The position numbers and the translations under genes are program-made. Under the pieces are notes generated by a model. It was not told the DNA's origin and made no database searches. It worked only from the letters and a program-made list of their open reading frames with translations. 64,000 nt of DNA from contig OY855908.1 in the NCBI GenBank assembly GCA_963693305.1, positions 1,618,001 to 1,682,000 on the forward strand, written 5' to 3'. Origin of the DNA: Meandrina meandrites. Taxonomy: Eukaryota; Cnidaria; Anthozoa; Scleractinia; Meandrinidae. Positions within the stretch are counted from its first letter, which is position 1, and each line of letters opens with the position of its first letter. Positions 59,801 to 64,000 of the stretch are shown here, in pieces.

Positions 59801-62800
59801 TAAATGGTATGCTCGATAATTTTTCTAACCATCGCTGGCAACGTACGATTTTGTTCACTAAACGGTACATTTTATACGTTTTCAATGTAGTAAAAGAAAC
59901 TCTTGTTTCTCACGGAGCAATGTGTTTGTTTCCCGTGGTAGCATGTTCACTGAGATCTCGTCCAAAGCTTTCGTTCAAAAGCTCCCGTCGGCAACGTCCG
60001 ATTTCATTCACAATATTTAAACCGTAATAAGACCTGATCAGTGAGCGGGAGTGGAAGTTTTCAAGATTTTCACAGCTCATGGCGACTGAATACATAACAA
60101 AAGAAGTAATTGTCGATTGTTTACAGTTTGGATGTAACTTTATTCTCAACTATTACGCCAGTGACAGGTTAAAAGGCGTGCGTCAAACAAGATCGAGTTC
60201 TCAACGATCGCCCTGTTGATAATTGTAAAAACCGATAAAGGTCATTTGCTGATTAGCCTTGGCAATTTATCCCAGAATTTATGTAAATCGCATCTTTGTA
60301 ACACAACACCTTTCGTAGGCCAAAGTCACGTTAGCGCATACGTTTCATGTTGTGACTTTGGCGTCTTTTAAATTACCTTATTGAGTACTTGTACTTTCAT
60401 TTCCATTTATTTGTACATTTTAAACAGAATGTGACCGTGAAAAGTCATTCCCATCCCGCGGAAACGGCCAACGGGCGTCTTGTTAAGTTTAAACTCGGAG
60501 GGAAAAAATCAATCTGGAATTTCATTGTGTGGATCCAGAAAATATCCATATCCCCCCAAAGAAGGGATATATATATATATACAGTGATACTAAGTCTAAT
60601 AAGATATAAATATTAAGGATATATTTTATTTACTCTATTCATTTATTCATTCATTCTAGGGTCTTCAAGGACCACCCGGCCCATCAGGCCAAGCTGGTGC
60701 TCCTGGAACTTCCGTAAGTATATTGACTTCCAGATTCTCCTAACATGTTCCATCCTTGCTTTGCATTTAATTATTACAAGCAATAAATATCTTACTGATA
60801 TGTCAGCTGCTCTCTGAATTTATATACACCTGATTGAAGGAACGTTGACCCTGTGAAAAGCATAAACCATGAACGATATAGTATTGTTCATGGTTAATAT
60901 TTTTATAATTTTTCCCGTACTAGTTCCCTGTAATTAAGTACCCCCTTCTTGAGCACCCTCTGTCACTCTGAGGACGAAATGAGGAGGCTTGATGCCAGCT
61001 TTGAATTGCAAGGATTTATCTCAGTTTCTTTTGTCCAGCATTTTTAAGCGATGACGTCATTTTATGACGTCATCGGTTAATGCTGTAAAGTGGAAAAGCG
61101 ATGGCATTTATGGAATTTTTGGTGTTACGGTGTTACGATTACTCCCTGAATTGAACCGAAGAGCAATGGGAACTAGGTGCATTGTTTGTATTCTTTTTGA
61201 GATCCGCCATCTTGTTTTTTGGCAAAGGAAGATATTTTTTTGCAGCTTGTATCATCACCGATCGGCAAACATTATTTCATTTGTAGCTGTTAAATTGAGA
61301 TTTCAAGTCTGGAGTGAGTGTTGCACTTTATCAGTTATCGAATAAATTTGGCATAACGTTAAGAAGTGATGTCTGTCGTGAATGCAGACGAAGCAACCGA
61401 TTATTAGCAGTTTTGAAACATCTGTTGAAAAGGTGAGCCATCTTAAACCTTTTTTTAAGCGATGACGATGACGTGATCGATTAATCTTGCCGTGCGAGTG
61501 GACAGGATCTGTTGTTGTCTGTTGTCTGTTGCCAGTTGTGATCAACCGATCTGTATACTCACCGAAGGGAATGCACAATGTGCGAGCCAGCGAGCCATGC
61601 GAGGCAGACCTGCGAGGCACTTGAAAACACATTGGTTAGCCTAAATAGCACTCCGGTTAGCCTAAATAGCACTTCGGTTAGCCTACAGTTAGCTCTTAGG
61701 TAGCTTACGGTTAGCTTTTATATTGGGATAAGGGATTTCTTGCTTGCCCGGTTCGCATGGCTTGCGAGTCATGCGAGGCAATCGAGCCATTTCGGTTAGC
61801 CTAAATAACACATTGGTTAGCCTAGCAACACTCCGGTTAGCCAAAAAAGCACTTCGGTTAGCCTACAGATCGTATAGGTAGCCTTTTTATTGGTATTTTC
61901 AAGTGCCTCGCAGGTCTGCCTCGCATGGCTCGCATGACTCGCTGGCTCGCATATTGTACACACTCGAACCGAATACTGGGAAAAGAAATCAAGTCAACTC
62001 AACAAGAAATCGTCGCATAGAACTCAAAGCAAAATACTCCTGGGCCGTTAGAAAGGACTAATTTAAAGCATAAACGAAAGAAACAAATTATATTTGATGC
62101 GTTCTATAAGATTTAGAAAACAGAAATCTCTCCATTCTTTAAAACAAAAGGAAAAGGTGTAAACAATTTTAGACAGCGTTTGACCTTGCATCGTATATCG
62201 TGTATCGTATGTCACGCCAAGATAACGCAATTTTTGTTGAACAATCATTCAGCACAGAAGTTGTCAGTTACTTTTATGTACCCTAATTTTTTGACAAATG
62301 TCCTGAAAATTATCAAAGACCCCTTGTGAAACGTCATCGCTTCTGCATGCATCGCGTGCCGTTTATTAACTTTGGACAAGGTCAAATTCTTACTTAAATT
62401 GAGCTGTGAAAGAGCTTAAAAATAATATAAATAATTTCTGGTTTTATTTTAGGCTTTTTTATGAGGCAGTTTTTTTTCCATTATATTTGACAGACTTAAA
62501 TATTCCCATATTGCAACAACAGCTTTTTATACCTGAAATAAATGCTTATCAGGACACAGGGTGTGCTATTTACAACTCCACCTTGAAAACCATGGGTTGT
62601 TTTTAACCCCGTGTTAAATCGAGAGATTCAGTAATTGCCCTGTGATGTCATCAATGTACTACAAAGAGAGTCAGTAAATGCTTATCAACATTTTTTTAAT
62701 TATAACTCAAACAAGGTGATACTGGATGTTTTCTTTTTTCCCTTCAGGGTGTGCCTGGTGCTCAGGGAAGATCTGGTGCCCCTGGAGACAGGGTAAGTAC

Positions 62801-64000
62801 TAAGCATTCAGCCAGAAGTTTGTCTGGGTTCCCTGTGGCCCTGCGCTTAAAAACAAAACAAGGTTCTATAACAGAAATAACAGTTATTGAAACAATTGAC
62901 GGAAAACTCAAAATAGTAATCAACTAGGAAAGAACACAATCAATAATACACCTTATTCCAAATGGCTGAAAATACATTTATCCTTTTGTCTTCATGTTAA
63001 TTGGCCCTCATTACCTCGATTGTATCTGCAGAATTCAAAAAATCTCTGGCTTAAAATGAGGCAATGAGAGCCAATTAACTTATGGGTAAAAGAATAATGT
63101 ATGAAGTGTATGACAAAGAATGGAATATAGATATTGGGGAAGATAAAGTTGTTCTTATTTGAATAAGATGGAAAAATTTGTATATGCTGAAGTTTATTTC
63201 CAACATAAAATGAATCAAATTATACATTAACCTCAAGCCTTAGCTTATTAAAACACTGTGCAACAATATGCAAATAAAGCTTGAGTGTGGAAGTGCAGCT
63301 GGGTTTAAGCACTGCCTGGGGTCATTGCACATGTTATGTTGTGTTATTAGGCAAGGCACTTAACACTCTTACAATGCCCTATCACCCATCAGGGTTATAA
63401 TATAAAAGAGCCTACAGTTGTCTAACTTTGACAGTTACTCTGCAAGGTTTTACATCAGTCATCAGCTCAAGAGAGTGCACATTCACAGTTTTAGTCATTC
63501 CTGATATCAAAGTTTTAGGGCCTAAAATGCCAGAAAATGTATTTTCTAGCACTCGGTTTTCAAAATATTTCCCAGGGCAGCATACTCCCAGGTCCACTAC
63601 TAGCCCATCAAATGCATTTCCACAACCCAAACTGTCTACTTTTCCACAATAGCCAGCTACTTAAAACAGCAGCAAAAACCCTGACGAAGGAAGTATAACT
63701 GTGTACCTGCAGTAAGTTTACTGTTTGGGCAATCCTATGATCCTATCATTCCACTGCTACTGTGCCTGAATGGGCTGCTAGTATTTTTTTGGGAAAAGGG
63801 AAAAAAGGCTAAAAACTTTTAAGATGTGTACAACTATTTTTAACTGAAGTTGTGTTCAGTAAAATTAATTTACTCTTTGTCTTATGCAACAGGGACGACC
63901 TGGCCTTCCTGGATTACAAGGACAGAAGGGAGAAAAAGGCTCTAATGTAAATAACTAGCATTTAAAATTACAGAACTTTTTTTTATACAACAAAACCTTT
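41817..64000 (+). CDS. Fibrillar collagen with N-terminal WAP domain, 5' part
   Basis: Exons are 41817-41886, 46649-46804, 48082-48107, 49216-49254, 52628-52681, 53063-53158, 53850-53915, 54120-54164, 54981-55034, 55256-55309, 55547-55600, 56186-56239, 57104-57157, 58146-58190, 58459-58557, 59368-59565, 60660-60713, 62748-62792 and 63893-63946. All join in phase (439 codons), and the gene continues past the edge. Order: signal peptide [13 protein letters not shown]...; an eight-Cys WAP four-disulfide core with CC-x3-C-x3-C; a short Pro-rich linker; a minor Gly-X-Y helix; a linker with broken Gly-X-Y ([18 protein letters not shown]); then the major helix. Helix exons start on Gly and measure 45, 54, 99 or 198 bases, typical of fibrillar collagens. 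WAP in the N-propeptide is known from cnidarian collagens. The product is secreted and forms mesoglea matrix. Some exons may be missed. Confidence 0.93.
45161..45441. repeat. Nested inverted repeats in collagen intron 1
   Basis: A palindrome at 45174-45311 (CCTGGGTGCCAGAGGG ends, T and A tracts inside, CTTCGCCACTCTCTTGG centre) lies between TCCAGTGAAAACT (45161-45173) and its reverse complement (45429-45441). This looks like one small element inserted within another. Confidence 0.7.
45560..45980 (+). mobile_element. Penelope-like retroelement remnant (terminal region)
   Basis: The end of this stretch carries the GAAGATGACTTCC and GTCGAAACGTCAGTCACC signature that I associate with terminal repeats of Penelope-like elements, followed by the hairpin AGTTCTTCTCAGAACT. 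No reverse transcriptase reading frame is present, so only a terminal piece remains. The boundaries are approximate. Family assignment is from memory. Confidence 0.45.
45865..45909 (+). ncRNA. Hammerhead ribozyme-like motif
   Basis: All core elements are in order: stem I strand TGACT (45865-45869), core CTGAAGA (45870-45876, fits CUGANGA), stem II GAC...CC...GG...GTC (45878-45896), GAAA (45897-45900), cleavage triplet GTC (45902-45904) and stem I partner AGTCA (45905-45909). Stem III is the minimal self-complementary ACGT, as in Penelope-type hammerheads that work best as dimers. Activity is not shown. Confidence 0.55.
47251..47539 (+). mobile_element. tRNA-derived SINE, full length, with target duplication
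   Basis: The direct repeat ATTGCGCCATTTT lies at 47238-47250 and 47540-47552. A box and B box (GGTTCGAGCCC) are intact. The copy is almost identical to the one at 17980, which suggests recent activity. It lies in collagen intron 2. Confidence 0.92.
48265..48980. mobile_element. TTAA-flanked element with GGTGGCTCCA ends
   Basis: TTAAGGTGGCTCCA at 48265 is mirrored by TGGAGCCACCTTAA ending at 48980. It is about 716 bases long and non-coding. TTAA at both edges is the target rule of piggyBac-type transposons. It lies in collagen intron 3. Confidence 0.75.
49569..49957. mobile_element. TTAA-flanked MITE with AGGGGCTATGTCACG ends
   Basis: TTAAAGGGGCTATGTCACG is mirrored by CGTGACCTAGCCCCTTTAA. 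It is 389 bases long and non-coding. Its right TTAA is shared with the next element at 49954. The element at 57286-57678 has similar ends. Confidence 0.8.
49954..52195. repeat. 913-base tandem array holding three copies of a TTAA MITE
   Basis: Three 416-base copies (49954-50369, 50867-51282, 51780-52195) have ends TTAAGGCGGGGGTACACC and GGTGTACCCCCACCTTAA. Two spacers of about 497 bases (50370-50866 and 51283-51779) separate them, giving an exact 913-base period. Copies are almost identical; one visible difference is TTTCCC in copy 1 against TTTCAC in copies 2 and 3, near 50060. A 79-residue ORF repeated at 50680 and 51593 is a by-product and not a gene. It lies in collagen intron 4. Confidence 0.92.
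55944..56137. mobile_element. Short MITE with TACAGTCAACTCTCTCTTA-type ends
   Basis: The left TACAGCCAACTCTCTCTTA matches the reverse complement of the right end AGAGAGAGTTGACTGTA. Inside, TAAGACGGACACCTC repeats. The ends resemble pogo/Tigger-type elements with TA target sites, but that class is inferred. It lies in collagen intron 11. Confidence 0.7.
57286..57678. mobile_element. TTAA-flanked MITE with AGGGACACTGTCACG ends
   Basis: TTAAAGGGACACTGTCACG is mirrored by CGTGACAGTTTCCATTTAA. It is 393 bases long and non-coding, with ends akin to the element at 49569-49957. It lies in collagen intron 13. Confidence 0.75.
58733..58880 (+). mobile_element. Degraded tRNA-derived SINE fragment
   Basis: It retains CCTCTCCACCCAGGTGTA, GGGGGTAACCCTGCAATGG and ACTCCTAGTC from the family body. 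The head is lost and substitutions are many, so it is an old copy. It lies in collagen intron 15. Confidence 0.65.
59657..59757. repeat. TTCGATGTGG microsatellite/minisatellite
   Basis: Roughly ten imperfect copies of a 10-base unit (TTCGATGTGG, with TTCGATGTG and TTCGATGAG variants) lie just inside collagen intron 16. Confidence 0.85.
61577..61955. mobile_element. Foldback element with internal GGTTAGCC minisatellite
   Basis: Inverted arms of about 50 bases (GTGCGAGCCAGCGAGCCATG at 61580; reverse complement ending 61955) enclose GGTTAGCCTAAATAGCACT repeats (61634-61720 and 61795-61880), split by a GC-rich centre with more GCGAGTCATGCGAGG motifs. The minisatellite matches that at 13001-13232 on the opposite strand. 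It lies in collagen intron 17. Confidence 0.75.
63300..63405 (+). mobile_element. Degraded tRNA-derived SINE fragment
   Basis: Remnants of the SINE body remain (GTTGTGTTATTAGGCAAGGC, then a degraded CCCTATCACCCATCAGGG). It is older than the other copies. It lies in collagen intron 18. Confidence 0.45.

Overview
This is nuclear DNA from an animal: AT-rich, with long introns, short coding exons at GT-AG boundaries and many short non-autonomous transposons. Three things point to a cnidarian, most likely an anthozoan such as a stony coral: a fibrillar collagen with a WAP module in its N-propeptide, compact one-to-one versions of conserved animal genes, and abundant tRNA-derived SINEs and MITEs. 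The species cannot be fixed from sequence alone.

Layout. (1) 787-865, minus: a possible first coding exon of a gene leaving the left edge. (2) 866-6460: repeats and unassigned DNA. (3) 6461-9506, plus: an unrecognised four-exon gene with an acidic, serine-rich C-terminal half and one GC-AG intron. (4) 12274-20098, plus: a complete type II TGF-beta/BMP receptor, 8 coding exons and 566 residues, with a short tail. (5) 28996-24600, minus: a complete CDK2-like kinase, 7 exons and 296 residues, in exact register with human CDK2 at its catalytic and regulatory residues; its upstream DNA has CCAAT boxes and an E2F-type site. (6) 39255-30793, minus: a complete ORC4, 13 exons and 436 residues. (7) 41817 to beyond 64000, plus: the 5' part of a fibrillar collagen, 19 exons seen (signal peptide, WAP, minor helix, linker, start of the major helix), with 45/54/99/198-base exons.

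How the genes relate. The receptor carries BMP-family signals at the cell surface, CDK2 and ORC4 act in S-phase control and origin licensing, and the collagen builds extracellular matrix. They are not one pathway, but a type II receptor and ORC4 are also convergent neighbours in human (ACVR2A and ORC4), so the order may be ancestral.

Mobile DNA. Introns and spacers carry a tRNA-derived SINE family (several copies with clear target-site duplications), a second SINE family, a MITE family with three copies, TTAA-flanked MITEs clustered in collagen introns (including a 913-base tandem array), foldback elements with a shared GGTTAGCC minisatellite, and a Penelope-like remnant that keeps a complete hammerhead-ribozyme core. 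No rRNA, stand-alone tRNA gene, CRISPR array or bacterial operon was seen. Exon boundaries were read by eye from splice sites, reading phase and family similarity.
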